From an uncultured Clostridia bacterium (GTDB taxonomy: Bacteria > Bacillota > Clostridia > Oscillospirales > UBA644): a DNA stretch of 53,074 nucleotides. The stretch covers positions 1 through 53,074 of the forward strand of contig CAMZEM010000004.1 in NCBI GenBank assembly GCA_947305805.1. The letters run 5' to 3'. Below are positions 43,496-52,533 of this stretch, in pieces. The notes beneath the pieces were generated by a model. That model saw only the letters and a program-made list of their open reading frames with translations. It made no database searches and was not told the DNA's origin. Both the position numbers and the translations under genes were made by a program. Each line of letters starts with the position of its first letter. Within the stretch, counting starts at the first letter, position 1.

Positions 43496-44773
43496 TTATT
43501 TACCGTTCCTTATTTCTATTGCATTCGCATGCGCGGTAAGTCTTTCCGCGCGCGCTATTGCCGTTATATCCGATGCCGCCGCAGATAAAGCGGAGGCAGT
43601 ATAATATATGAAAGAACTTGTTTTTGTAAAACTTTCAACGGAAAGAGGAGAGAAAAATCTCGCCGTTCCGGAAGTCGGAAGTACGTGGTTCGGGCCGGCG
43701 TAATAATCTCCGAGCGGTTCGGGCGAATAATAGCCCAGAAAGACCGATCCTGCATTTTTTACCGAATCAAGATAGGTAAACGGATCGCTTACGCAAAGCT
43801 CAAGATGCTCGGGAGCGATTTTGTTTGCGATTTCAACGGCATTTTCCATACTGTCGCAAATAACGGCGGCGCCGTTGTTTTTTAACGATTTTAATATTAT
43901 TTCTCTGCGTGAAAGTGTCTGCAGCTGTTTTTCAATCTGTTTTTCAACTCTGTCGGCTTTTTCTTCCGAAAAACATATTAAAACGGACGATGCAAGTTCG
44001 TCGTGCTCCGCCTGAGACAGAAGGTCCGCCGCAACGTATTCATCCGCCGCGCCGTCATCCGCAATAACGCATATTTCGGAAGGGCCTGCAATCATGTCTA
44101 TGTCAACCGTGCCGAAAAGCAGTTTTTTTGCGGTTGCAACGTATATATTGCCCGGTCCGACTATTTTATCGGTTTTGGGAACAGTTTCCGTTCCGTATGC
44201 AAGAGCCGCGAGCGCCTGCGCGCCTCCGCAGTAAAAAATCCTGTCTACCCCCGCAACTGCGGCGGCGGCAAGAATATCCGTGTTTTCTTCCTCGTTTTTC
44301 GGAGGCGGAGTAACCATTATTATTTCTTCCACGCCCGCAACCTTTGCAGGTATTGCGTTCATCAGTACGGACGAAGGATACGCCGCTTTGCCTCCCGGCA
44401 CGTAAATACCAACACGTTTAAGCGGCAAAACGCGACGTCCGACAACGCATCCGTCTCTGCTTTCGGTTTTAAAACCGCAGGCAATCTGTTTTTCGTGGTA
44501 TTTTCTTATATTATCCGCAGCTGCAAGAAGCGGAGCTTTTATCCGTGATTTTTCAAGCGCTTTCTTTGCGTTTTCTATGGGAATTTCAAAACTTTCCCGT
44601 GATACTCCGTCAAACTTCTCCGTATATTTTTTCAGAGCCGCATCGCCGTTTTGCCTTACGTCTTCTATAATCTGCAAAACGGTTTTCGTAACGTCCGTTT
44701 CTGCGGAGTATCTTTTTTCGTTAAGCTGTCCGAAAAAAACGGATAAATCTTCCGCGCGGTATTTTTTAAGCAT
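43496..44773 (-). CDS. hisD: histidinol dehydrogenase
   Basis: HisD performs the last two oxidations to histidine using NAD and Zn. The blocks are YVPGGKAAYPSSVLMNAIPA, VGPGNIYVATAKKLLFG, DMIAGPSEICVIAD, the metal/catalytic region LLSQAEHDELASSV and GPNHVLPTSGTARF. Length 425 is normal. It lies 18 bases after the hisZ-hisG gene. Confidence 0.96.
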   Translation of the reverse strand: MLKKYRAEDLSVFFGQLNEKRYSAETDVTKTVLQIIEDVRQNGDAALKKYTEKFDGVSRESFEIPIENAKKALEKSRIKAPLLAAADNIRKYHEKQIACGFKTESRDGCVVGRRVLPLKRVGIYVPGGKAAYPSSVLMNAIPAKVAGVEEIIMVTPPPKNEEENTDILAAAAVAGVDRIFYCGGAQALAALAYGTETVPKTDKIVGPGNIYVATAKKLLFGTVDIDMIAGPSEICVIADDGAADEYVAADLLSQAEHDELASSVLICFSEEKADRVEKQIEKQLQTLSRREIILKSLKNNGAAVICDSMENAVEIANKIAPEHLELCVSDPFTYLDSVKNAGSVFLGYYSPEPLGDYYAGPNHVLPTSGTARFFSPLSVESFTKTSSFIYYTASALSAAASDITAIARAERLTAHANAIEIRNGK

Positions 44774-44791
44774 TTTTATACCTCTTTTGAC

Positions 44792-46435
44792 TCAGACTTT
44801 AAATACGTCGGAAAGAATTCCGTCTATCTCTTTTTTTCTCAGTTTCGTTGCGGCAATGTTTGCAACTATCCGCGCGGAAACGGGGAATATTTCTTCAATT
44901 ATTTCAAGTCCGTTTTCTCTGAGAGTGTCGCCTGTTTCCACTATGTCCACAATCCCGTCGGCAAGTCCGAGTATCGGCGCAAGCTCTACGGAACCCTCGA
45001 TCGATACGGTTTCAACGTCCGCTTTCTTTGATGCGGCATATCTCTTTGCAACGTTTACAAATTTTGTGGCGATCACCTTTTTAGAATATCCGCCGAAGAA
45101 CGTTTCGGGGTCGTTTTTGTATTTTACGGTCCCAGCAAGCACCATTCTGCATTTCCCGAAACCGAGGTCGGCAAGCTCGTATACGGATGAACCGTATTCC
45201 GCTATCGTGTCGCTTCCCACTATTCCGAGGTCGCACACACCGTGTTCCACATAAGTTATAACGTCGCGGCTTTTTACGAGCATAACCTCAAATCTGCCGT
45301 TGTCAAGCGGAAAAACGAGTTTTCTGCCCTTGTTTATGAGTGAAGAACAGTCTATCCCGTTCTTTTCAAGCATTTCAACGGTTTTTGTTTCAAGTCTGCC
45401 CTTTGTAAGCGCAATACGAACGGGGCGGGCGGGTTTACTTTCGCCGCTTTCATCTTTTTTGTCTTTCAGAAGATCGAAAATATCATCAACCGTAACTCCG
45501 AAGCCCGTAGCCGCAAGCTTTCTGCCGAATTTTTCGGTAAGACTGTCGTATCGCCCTCCGAGCAACACGGAATGTCCCAGTCCCTTTACAAATCCGCCGA
45601 AAATAATGCCTGTGTAATAGTCAAGTCGTCCCACAAGCCCGAGATCAAATGACAGACACTCGCCGTAGCCTTTTTGCTTAAGCTTGACAATAATCGTTTT
45701 AACGTAATCTATTATCTCTTTTATCTTTTCCGAACCCGTTTCGTCCGTCAGCCTGTCAAGCGAAGCAAGATCTTCATCGCTTGCGTTTCCGAACATTTTC
45801 GGCAGCATCTTAAACGGCTTCGGAATATTCATCGACTCTATCGATGCAAAATTTTTCGCTTCTATCAGTTTACGTACGGTTTCGGCAGTCTCGCCGTCAA
45901 TGCCGTAAAGTTCCGCAAGCGTTGTAAAAAGTTTGCCGTGTCCGATTTCTATGCTGAAATTATGTCCGAAAAGCGATTTGATGCTTCTTGGGGCTAGTTC
46001 AAGTATTTATATATCCGCTTCTATGATTTTTTTCGGATCGGTGAGTATCTGCTTCGCTCCGCACTGGGTTTCTTCCGTGAGACGGTTCCCCGCAGACGGC
46101 GCTGAAAAGACGTTCTGGCAGTAAAACATTCTGTAGGGCAGGGGAGTGTCGGTAAGTTTCGTGGCTGCTATTCTCGCAATGGGAACAGTACAGTCGCACC
46201 GAAGAGCCATAAGCCTGTTTTGCTCGTCGGTAAACTTGTAAACGCTGTTACCCATCGGCCTTGTCGGGTCGGCGGAAAAAACGTCGTATGACTCCGCCGT
46301 AGGGGTAACGGTTTCTTTATATCCTGATTCACGCATAAGAGACATCAGTTTTTCGCAAATTCCGCGCCTCAGCTCTGCGTCTCCGAAAATATAGTCTCTT
46401 CTGCCGTCGGTTCTTCCGTAATCTGTTGATTTCAT
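44792..46435 (-). pseudogene. hisZ-hisG: HisZ-HisG fusion (ATP phosphoribosyltransferase) with internal TAA
   Basis: The frame from ATG 46435 carries HisZ, the HisRS-like regulatory subunit (TDGRRDYIFGDAELR, LRCDCTVPIARIA, MFYCQNVF), up to a TAA at 46007-46009. The same frame continues without shift: ILELAPRSIKSLFGHN, then the HisZ C-terminal part (GRLDYYTGIIFGGF, LLGGRYDSL) and, from about 45400, a short-form HisG (RIALTKGRLETKTVEML, GIVGSDTIAEYG, LADGIVDIVETGDTLREN). The TAA falls where homologues have an acidic or polar residue after EAD, so a single G-to-T change (GAA to TAA) explains it. HisG of the short form needs HisZ for activity. Reinitiation, for example at ATG 45832, could still give HisG. 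Confidence 0.88.
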
Positions 46436-46463
46436 AAAAACACCCGATACTTTAACGATTTAC

Positions 46464-46486
46464 TACTTTACTAAAATAAAGTAAAG
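46464..46486 (-). promoter_or_regulatory. palindromic operator of the his operon
   Basis: TACTTTA (46464-46470) and TAAAGTA (46477-46483) form a perfect 7-6-7 inverted repeat; an overlapping second repeat pairs CTTTACT (46466-46472) with AGTAAAG (46480-46486). The site begins three bases after the -10 box and covers the expected transcription start, a position for repression. A TrpR-like HisR/YerC regulator is a reasonable candidate from family knowledge only. Confidence 0.65.
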
Positions 46487-46488
46487 GT

Positions 46489-46517
46489 ATTTTAGCATAA
46501 TTCGATTCGGTTGTCAA
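46489..46517 (-). promoter_or_regulatory. sigma-A promoter of the his operon
   Basis: On the minus strand TTGACA (46512-46517), 17-base spacer, TAAAAT (46489-46494) with extended -10 TGC. The leader to the hisZ start is only about 47 bases, with no room for an attenuator or T-box. Confidence 0.82.
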
Positions 46518-46565
46518 CATTATTGCGCCGTAATTAGAAAAAAGTTTACAAACGCGGCTTAACTT

Positions 46566-47321
46566 TTACTGATTCCGTCCGCAGAATTCAAATACGGGAC
46601 CGTCTTTGCAAACGCACTGCATTTTTCCGTTTATTTTCGTTGAGCAACAAAGACACGTTCCTATGCCGCAGCCCATTCTTTCTTCAAATGAGGCAAGACA
46701 GGGAATACCGTGCTTTTCCGCAATGGCGATAATTCTTTCCATCATCACAGACGGACCGCACGTTATTATTTTATCTGTTTTTTCGCCGTTTTCCAGCATT
46801 TTTTCAAGGCCTTGCGTAGTAAAACCCTTTTCTCCTGCGGTTCCGTCGTCCGTCATAAGCTTTACTTCGCAGACTTCTTTAAAATCATCAACGAATTTTC
46901 CGTAAACCGCTTCTGCGCCGCGAAAACCGAGTATTGCCTTTACGCTTCCGCATCTTTTTGCCGCAAACAGCAGCGGAAAACACCCTATTCCTCCGCCGAC
47001 AGCAACAACGTTTTCATCTTTTTCAGAGATTTCAAAACCGTTTCCGAGCGGCGCGAGCATGTCAACGATATCTCCGACGTTTTTTTCGGAGAGCGACTTT
47101 GTTCCTTCTCCTCTTGTTTCAAAAATAAAACGGAGAGAATTTTTTGATACGTCGCATATGCTTATCGGTCTTCTCAAAAAAGAATTTCCGCCGCAGAGAA
47201 TATGCAAAAACTGTCCCGGGACGCAGATTTTATCTGCATCGGGAAATGCCACGGTTATATCCGTAAGCTTTTCGTAAGTCTGCTTTCCGGTTATTTCACA
47301 AAAGTACTGATTCTTATTCAT
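46566..47321 (-). CDS. pyrK: dihydroorotate dehydrogenase electron transfer subunit
   Basis: PyrK is the FAD and [2Fe-2S] subunit that passes electrons from PyrD to NAD. FAD-binding is shown by FLRRPISICDV, NAD-binding by VAVGGGIGCFPLLFAAKRC, and the iron-sulfur Cys cluster by ERMGCGIGTCLCCSTKI with a later Cys (MQCVCKDGPVF). Length 251 is normal. It overlaps hslO by eight bases. Its usual partner pyrD is not next to it: the his promoter follows. Confidence 0.92.
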   Translation of the reverse strand: MNKNQYFCEITGKQTYEKLTDITVAFPDADKICVPGQFLHILCGGNSFLRRPISICDVSKNSLRFIFETRGEGTKSLSEKNVGDIVDMLAPLGNGFEISEKDENVVAVGGGIGCFPLLFAAKRCGSVKAILGFRGAEAVYGKFVDDFKEVCEVKLMTDDGTAGEKGFTTQGLEKMLENGEKTDKIITCGPSVMMERIIAIAEKHGIPCLASFEERMGCGIGTCLCCSTKINGKMQCVCKDGPVFEFCGRNQ

Positions 47322-48051
47322 TTTCTATCTCGTATTTCTTTCCGCAGAATTTACATACTATCTCCGCCGTTTTGCCGAGCGTGGCTCTTTCGGACGGAGG
47401 AATTGTTTCAAGTATTCTTTGCGCGCTTCTTTTTGAACAGTGACATCCGAATTTCAGTTCTCTTTCTCCGAGGAATTCGCATCCTGCATTTACCAGCTCG
47501 TTTTCGTCAAGAACTTTGAAAAACGGTTTTATGCCGTCCCATGCTTTTCTCAGATCCGCGCCGCCCGGCAGCTCCTGAGCAAAAATACCCGTTGTTTTCC
47601 GTCCGTCACGTATTGTTTTCCACCTTGCGTTTCTCTGCATGCTTTCGGAAATATACGCGTTTATTGCACCCTGAACGTTTTTGCCTATTACCACGCTGCG
47701 GTATTCGCCTCCGACATCCAAGTGCCTTGTTACTTCGAGCACTATGCTGTCCGTGTTCTCTTCGGGATCAAACGATTCTATGCATGCGCACATACGGCCG
47801 TCTCCGAATGCCGTTACGGCAATCGATTTACCCGTTTTTGTCCATTTGAAACAGGCGGTAAGATACGTTTCGTCCTCTTTCTGTTCCGCTGCAAGCGCGG
47901 CTGTAAACGATGCCGCAATACCGAGCGACAGATAACTGCTGTTTTGCGTTATATTCTGGTTTTCGGCAATCTCTTCGCATATTTTGTGAAGCGAAGATAC
48001 GATTATCAGGGTATCTCCGTGTATATATCTTTGTATTATCTCGCTTTTCAT
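47314..48051 (-). CDS. hslO: Hsp33 redox-regulated chaperone
   Basis: Hsp33 is a holdase activated by oxidation of a zinc centre. The C-terminal Cys pairs are FGCHCSK (CxC) and VCKFCGKKY (CxxC), separated by the usual stretch. The N-terminal domain shows IQRYIHGDTLIIVSS and the core SYLSLGIAASF. I chose the ATG at 48051 with GGAG upstream (245 residues), shorter than most Hsp33 (about 290). It lies 16 bases after the DUF2156 gene. Confidence 0.85.
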   Translation of the reverse strand: MKSEIIQRYIHGDTLIIVSSLHKICEEIAENQNITQNSSYLSLGIAASFTAALAAEQKEDETYLTACFKWTKTGKSIAVTAFGDGRMCACIESFDPEENTDSIVLEVTRHLDVGGEYRSVVIGKNVQGAINAYISESMQRNARWKTIRDGRKTTGIFAQELPGGADLRKAWDGIKPFFKVLDENELVNAGCEFLGERELKFGCHCSKRSAQRILETIPPSERATLGKTAEIVCKFCGKKYEIENE

Positions 48052-48067
48052 CTTTTTCTCCGTGACC

Positions 48068-48952
48068 TTATATATCCAATACAACAATATTCTTTTTCAG
48101 CATTGCAATCGGGTGGTAAGATTGTTTGGACTGCCGCAGACCTTCATCTCCGGCGTCGTCGCCTCTGTTTATATATATAACTTTATCGTCGGTGTATCTC
48201 CGCGCGAACTCGCGAACCGTCATCTGATACGCCCCGGGTATCGATTTATCGGCTTTCTCAATCGAAACAAACAGCGTGTCGTTTATCTTTTCGCCCAGAG
48301 AAAACGCAACCGTTCTTCCTCCCGCTCGCAGTAAAATACCGAAAAATCCGTATTTATCCGGATTTTCAAGAACTTCGAATACCTTTTCGCCTTCTACCAT
48401 TGCAAACGCGCTTTCTTTTTCGTAATTTTGCGCATATTCAATGTAAAAATCGGTTACTTCTGCAATATTCGAGCTGTTTATCTCCTCAAATTCATAATCG
48501 GTATACGTATTCATAAACTTGTTTATATGGTTTTTCTGGGTATGATATTTCCGTCCCGAAAAATCACGGAGACTTTCAGCGCTGTAAAAATAATCGTAGC
48601 TTACCGTATCCTCGATAATTTCCTTTACGGCATATCCGTTTTTAATCCATTCGAGCTCTTCATCGGTAACGTAAACAAATCTCGGTTCCTGGCCGATTTC
48701 TTTGCAGTAGTCAAGCAGTTTTTCCATTCCCGCATCCCTGTTTTCGCCGACGGGAAGAAAAAGCGACGTTTTCATCTCGGGATACCGTATTGTCAGAAAG
48801 AGAGTTCCGTCTTCAATCGCGCACTGTATATTCATGTAGTCGCGCCACATGAAAATTCCGCCTACGGTCAGATCCATAAGGCGCGTATTTCCTTTTTCGA
48901 GATACGGTCGTATTTTTTGTATATCGTCAAGACCTATATTGTAAAAATTCAT
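48068..48952 (-). CDS. DUF2156 (phosphatidylglycerol lysyltransferase domain-like) protein
   Basis: The 294-residue protein matches the GNAT-like DUF2156 family, related to the soluble part of MprF-type aminoacyl transferases, without any membrane segment. Visible features are GGIFMWRDYMNIQ, FSGRKYHTQKNHINKFM (the conserved K-R/K-H region) and the C-terminal YINRGDDAGDEGLRQSK. The acceptor is unknown. It overlaps the methyltransferase gene by four bases and belongs to the lepA operon. Confidence 0.8.
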   Translation of the reverse strand: MNFYNIGLDDIQKIRPYLEKGNTRLMDLTVGGIFMWRDYMNIQCAIEDGTLFLTIRYPEMKTSLFLPVGENRDAGMEKLLDYCKEIGQEPRFVYVTDEELEWIKNGYAVKEIIEDTVSYDYFYSAESLRDFSGRKYHTQKNHINKFMNTYTDYEFEEINSSNIAEVTDFYIEYAQNYEKESAFAMVEGEKVFEVLENPDKYGFFGILLRAGGRTVAFSLGEKINDTLFVSIEKADKSIPGAYQMTVREFARRYTDDKVIYINRGDDAGDEGLRQSKQSYHPIAMLKKNIVVLDI

Positions 48953-49659
48953 GCAAAAATCCTTTTATTCTGCGCAATAAAAACGTCGCGACCTTTAAAA
49001 GCGAATACTTCAACGGTCTCAAACCCGCTTTTTTTAAGGACCGTTCTCAGATCGTTCCGTTTATAAAGATTTTCAGTTATTATACTGTCATATCGCGTAT
49101 ACTTTTCGCCTTCGTTTAAAAAAACGGTTATGTAATTTGTCAGTCTGTTATTTGCAAACCGTCCGTCAAGAATAAGCGTGGAATCTTCGTTATCCGTTAT
49201 TCTGAGCCGGGTGGCGTTTCTCATCATCGCTTCGGTTTTGGCGTCAAATATAAAATAACCGTTCGGCTCCGTAAAATTAATCAGCCTGCGGAAAAATGCA
49301 GACAGCTTATTTGTGGTAAGGTGGTTTACCGTGTCAAGCGTACAGAAACAGAGATCGTATGCGCCGTATAAATCTATTTTTTCAAGCGGTTGACACACAA
49401 GATGCGGTTCAAAGCCGTTTGCTTCTATTTTTTTCGATGCAGTTTCGAGCATTTCGGGGGAAATATCAACTCCCGTGCAGGAATAACCGCGCTTTTCAAG
49501 CTCGCAAATCAGCGTCCCCGTGCCGCAGCCGCAGTCGAGAGCAAGACCTTTTTTCGGAAGATACGGGGCTTTCTTAAAAATGCGGTCAAGATATGCCGAA
49601 TAGTCAAAGCCGTCGGTATATTCGTCATATATTGCGGCAATATAATCGTAATCCGTCAT
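48949..49659 (-). CDS. class I SAM-dependent methyltransferase
   Basis: The 236-residue protein has SAM motif I as [20 protein letters not shown], then [14 protein letters not shown] and [12 protein letters not shown]. It belongs to the general Methyltransf_25-type group; the substrate is unknown. It overlaps lepA by four bases (ATGA) and the DUF2156 gene by four, so the three are translated in series. Confidence 0.88.
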   Translation of the reverse strand: MTDYDYIAAIYDEYTDGFDYSAYLDRIFKKAPYLPKKGLALDCGCGTGTLICELEKRGYSCTGVDISPEMLETASKKIEANGFEPHLVCQPLEKIDLYGAYDLCFCTLDTVNHLTTNKLSAFFRRLINFTEPNGYFIFDAKTEAMMRNATRLRITDNEDSTLILDGRFANNRLTNYITVFLNEGEKYTRYDSIITENLYKRNDLRTVLKKSGFETVEVFAFKGRDVFIAQNKRIFA

Positions 49660-51464
49660 TCGTCAAATTTAAGAACAGACATAAACGCTTCCTGGCTCAG
49701 CTCAACCGTGCCGAAAGAGCGCATTCTCTTCTTTCCTTCCTTCTGCTTTTCAAGCAGCTTTTTCTTTCTCGTAATATCGCCGCCGTAGCATTTTGCCAAT
49801 ACGTCTTTTCTCAGCGCTTTTACGGTTTCGCGCGCTATTATCTTGCCGCCCACAGCCGCCTGAATGGGTATTTCAAAAAGCTGTCTCGGAATATTTTCTT
49901 TCAGTCTCTCGGCTATTTTTCTGCCTCTCGTATATGCTCTGTCGGCGTGAACTATAAACGACAGCGCGTCTATTATGTCTCCGTTAAGCAGTATGTCAAG
50001 TTTTACAAGTTTGCTTTCCTTGTATTCTTCAAACTCGTAGTCCAGCGATGCGTAACCTCTTGTGCGGGACTTTAAAGCATCGAAGAAATCGTAAATAATC
50101 TCGTTTAACGGCAGACTGTAATGCAGGTTAACCCTCGACTCGTCGATATAAGTCATGTTTTTGAAAACGCCGCGACGCTCCGTGCAAAGATCCATTACCG
50201 TTCCGATAAACTCGGTCGGCGAAAAAATATCCGCTTTTACAAACGGTTCGTACGCTACGGCAATCTCGGAAGGGGAGGGGTATGCGGACGGATTTGATAT
50301 ATATTCCTCTTCGCCGGACGTTTTCTTTATTTTGTAAATAACGCTTGGCGCGGTTGTTATTAGATCGAGATTGTATTCTCTTTCAAGACGCTCCTGTATA
50401 ATCTCCATATGAAGAAGACCGAGAAAACCGCAGCGGAATCCGAATCCCAGCGCCGCTGACGACTCTTTTTCAAACGAGAGCGAGGCATCGTTTAACTGAA
50501 GCTTTTCAAGCGCTTCACGCAGATCCTCGTATTTTGCTCCGTCTGCGGGATATACCCCCGAAAAAACCATCGGCTGCACTTTTTTGTAGCCCGGCATCGG
50601 CGCGGAACACGGATTTTCCGCATTCGTTACCGTATCGCCCACCTGCGTATCGCGGACGGTTTTTATCGAAGCCATTATATAACCTACTTCGCCCGCTTCT
50701 ATCTCGTCTTCCTTTTCAAAGCCGAACGGACGCAGACATCCCGTTTCAACAACTTCAAACTCCGCTCCCGTAGACATCATGCGTATTCTGTCGCCTGCGC
50801 GAAGCGTTCCGTCAAAAACCCTCACATATACGATAACGCCGCGGTATGAATCGTATATGCTGTCGAAAATCAGCGCGCGCAAAGGAGCGCTTCTGTCGCC
50901 CCTGGGCGCAGGAATATCGGTAACTATCCTTTCAAGTATCTCTTCGCAGTTTTCTCCCGTTTTTGCCGATACTTTCGGCGCATTTTCCGCGGGAATACCG
51001 ATAGTGTCTTCAATTTCTCTTATAACACGGTCGGGATCTGCGGACGGAAGATCTATTTTGTTTATAACGGGCATAATCTCAAGGTTGTTGTCAACCGCAA
51101 GATACGTGTTTGCAAGAGTCTGCGCCTCTATGCCCTGAGATGCGTCAACAACAAGCACCGCACCTTCGCACGCAACAAGAGAGCGCGATACTTCATAGTT
51201 AAAGTCAACGTGCCCCGGAGTGTCTATAAGGTTAAAAGTATATGTTTTTCCGTCTTTTGCAGTATAAAGCATTTTTACGGCGCGCGCCTTGATTGTTATG
51301 CCGCGCTCGCGTTCAAGATCCATGTTGTCAAGAAGCTGCTCTTCCATGTCTCTTTCCGCAACCGTTTTTGTCAGCTGTAAAAGACGGTCCGCAAGCGTTG
51401 ACTTTCCGTGATCGATATGCGCGATTATAGAAAAATTGCGTATAAGATTTATATCGTTTGTCAT
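49656..51464 (-). CDS. lepA: elongation factor 4 (LepA)
   Basis: LepA is a ribosome-bound GTPase that acts on stalled or back-slipped ribosomes. G1 is [16 protein letters not shown]3 [12 protein letters not shown] and G4 [12 protein letters not shown]; the LepA-specific C-terminal domain starts near residue 490 and ends with [16 protein letters not shown]. Length 602 is typical. It is the first gene of the lepA-methyltransferase-DUF2156-hslO-pyrK operon. A TATAAT lies at 51498-51503 on the minus strand but lacks a good -35. Confidence 0.97.
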   Translation of the reverse strand: MTNDINLIRNFSIIAHIDHGKSTLADRLLQLTKTVAERDMEEQLLDNMDLERERGITIKARAVKMLYTAKDGKTYTFNLIDTPGHVDFNYEVSRSLVACEGAVLVVDASQGIEAQTLANTYLAVDNNLEIMPVINKIDLPSADPDRVIREIEDTIGIPAENAPKVSAKTGENCEEILERIVTDIPAPRGDRSAPLRALIFDSIYDSYRGVIVYVRVFDGTLRAGDRIRMMSTGAEFEVVETGCLRPFGFEKEDEIEAGEVGYIMASIKTVRDTQVGDTVTNAENPCSAPMPGYKKVQPMVFSGVYPADGAKYEDLREALEKLQLNDASLSFEKESSAALGFGFRCGFLGLLHMEIIQERLEREYNLDLITTAPSVIYKIKKTSGEEEYISNPSAYPSPSEIAVAYEPFVKADIFSPTEFIGTVMDLCTERRGVFKNMTYIDESRVNLHYSLPLNEIIYDFFDALKSRTRGYASLDYEFEEYKESKLVKLDILLNGDIIDALSFIVHADRAYTRGRKIAERLKENIPRQLFEIPIQAAVGGKIIARETVKALRKDVLAKCYGGDITRKKKLLEKQKEGKKRMRSFGTVELSQEAFMSVLKFDE

Positions 51465-51589
51465 AAATCACCCGTGCGGATATCTGTCCGCATTTATATT
51501 ATAATTCCCCGAATAAAACCATACGAAGCAACGAAATCTTTTTTCCGTTGCTTTCGCTGATTTGAAAAAAGTATATTTAATTTCCCGCA

Positions 51590-51797
51590 CGGCCGTGGGG
51601 AGTACACAAAAAATGTGTAATTCCGAGGCAAATATAAGCCCTGCTTAAAAAGTGGGTTAATTCCTCTCCGCTGTTTTGTGCTCCCAACGTTCGGACAGAG
51701 TCCGAGAGGTCTGCTCCCCCGCAGCGGAAGGCGGAATCCCAACAAACAGGTGTAGGTTTTAATTATACCTGCGGAACACGAACCGCGCAGGAAATTT
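51590..51797 (+). ncRNA. structured RNA, 6S RNA (SsrS) candidate
   Basis: This 334-base gap has no convincing gene but folds into a rod: CCTG (51640)/CAGG (51747), TGGG/CCCA, ATTCC (51660)/GGAAT (51733), CCGCTG (51668)/CAGCGG (51722), an internal bubble of about 15-17 bases per side, then TCGGAC (51691)/GTCCGA (51700) with an AGA loop. A long rod with a large central bubble is the form of 6S RNA, the RNA polymerase inhibitor. A promoter-like TTGCTT-18-TATATT (51548-51577) lies upstream and a terminator ends it. The ends are approximate; family assignment is not certain without a covariance-model search. Confidence 0.5.
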
Positions 51798-51800
51798 TTT
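51768..51800 (+). terminator. intrinsic terminator of the RNA candidate at 51.6 kb
   Basis: CCTGCG (51768-51773) pairs with CGCAGG (51786-51791) and is followed by AAATTTTTT on the plus strand; the minus strand has no T-tract at the other side, so a plus-strand transcript ends here. The T run overlaps the 3' end of the DUF1292 gene. Confidence 0.65.
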
Positions 51801-52089
51801 ATTCTATGTCGTCTATTTCAAATTCCTCGTCAAGCTGTTCTTTAAGCAAAGTAAGAACCTTGTTAAATTCTTCCTCGTCTTCTATGGACGCAAGAATGGC
51901 TTCGTCGCCCACACTCTCGTCTACTCTCAGAATCGTAAACTCGCATGTTTCGTCTTCTAAATGCTCATCTTCAACGAGCGCAAGATAATCCTTGCCGTTG
52001 TATTCAACACCGTCTATAACAACATAATCCACTTTGTTGCCGTCTTCGTCGGTAAGCGTTATTATTTCGTCTCTTTCTATGTCGGACAT
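51799..52089 (-). CDS. DUF1292 domain protein (YrzB-type)
   Basis: A small acidic protein of 96 residues with the DUF1292 pattern: EIITLTDEDGNKVDYVVID, a central YLALVEDE and an acidic EEFNKVLTLLKEQLDEEF tail. The family is widespread in Firmicutes, often near yrrK/yrzL, and has no known function. The ATG at 52089 has GGGAG upstream; the longer frame starts inside the promoter region. Confidence 0.85.
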   Translation of the reverse strand: MSDIERDEIITLTDEDGNKVDYVVIDGVEYNGKDYLALVEDEHLEDETCEFTILRVDESVGDEAILASIEDEEEFNKVLTLLKEQLDEEFEIDDIE

Positions 52090-52143
52090 AATGATCTCCC
52101 GTCTGAATTTATAATTAATATATTTAATTTTTATTACATTATT

Positions 52144-52172
52144 ATAATACACTAAAATGTTGCGCTTGTCAA
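52144..52172 (-). promoter_or_regulatory. sigma-A promoter of the DUF1292 gene
   Basis: On the minus strand TTGACA (52167-52172), 17-base spacer, TATTAT (52144-52149). Confidence 0.75.
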
Positions 52173-52268
52173 TCACTTTTTTGAAAAAAATCACATTTTG
52201 CGTTATAATTGATTGCCGGAATGCGTTTTGAGTTCACAAAAATATCAAAAAAATAAAGAAAAAATGTC

Positions 52269-52297
52269 TTGACAAATCATTTCGTTTAGTGTATACT
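52269..52297 (+). promoter_or_regulatory. sigma-A promoter of the tRNA-Met/tRNA-Glu unit
   Basis: TTGACA (52269-52274), 17-base spacer, TATACT (52292-52297), divergent from the DUF1292 promoter. The first tRNA begins 46 bases downstream. Confidence 0.85.
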
Positions 52298-52342
52298 ATA
52301 TAAGCTGTTCGATATTCCCTTCGAATTCGAATGAGCCGGTAT

Positions 52343-52419
52343 GGCGGAATAGCTCAGTTGGCTAGAGCATACGGTTCATACCCGTACGGTCGCCGGTTCA
52401 AATCCAGCTTCCGCTACCA
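52343..52419 (+). tRNA. tRNA-Met (anticodon CAT), elongator type
   Basis: A 77-nt cloverleaf with encoded CCA. Acceptor GGCGGAA pairs with TTCCGCT (G-T first pair); anticodon stem TACGG/CCGTA holds TTCATAC. It lacks the three G-C pairs of initiator tRNA. The T stem GCCGG/CCAGC has one C-A mismatch. A CAT anticodon could also be tRNA-Ile with lysidine; Met is the default call. Confidence 0.9.
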
Positions 52420-52422
52420 TAC

Positions 52423-52497
52423 GGCCCGTTAGTCAAGCGGTTAAGACACGGCCCTTTCACGGCTGGGGCAGCAGTTCGATTCTGCTACGGGTCACCA
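52423..52497 (+). tRNA. tRNA-Glu (anticodon TTC)
   Basis: A 75-nt cloverleaf with encoded CCA, three bases after tRNA-Met. Acceptor GGCCCGT pairs with ACGGGTC; the anticodon loop CTTTCAC gives anticodon TTC; the T arm GCAG-TTCGATT-CTGC is normal. Both tRNAs share one promoter and one terminator. Confidence 0.95.
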
Positions 52498-52528
52498 AAA
52501 ATCCTGCGCAAAAGCGCAGGATTTTTTC
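52496..52528. terminator. terminator of the tRNA unit, likely bidirectional
   Basis: ATCCTGCGC (52501-52509) pairs with GCGCAGGAT (52514-52522) around AAAA, with A-tract before and TTTTTTCTT after. It also faces the end of the convergent MATE gene at 52534. Confidence 0.9.
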
Positions 52529-52533
52529 TTTGT

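Noticed and set aside
51494..51745. 83-codon minus-strand frame in the lepA upstream gap
   Set aside because: It runs antisense through the helices of the RNA candidate and has no protein family features.
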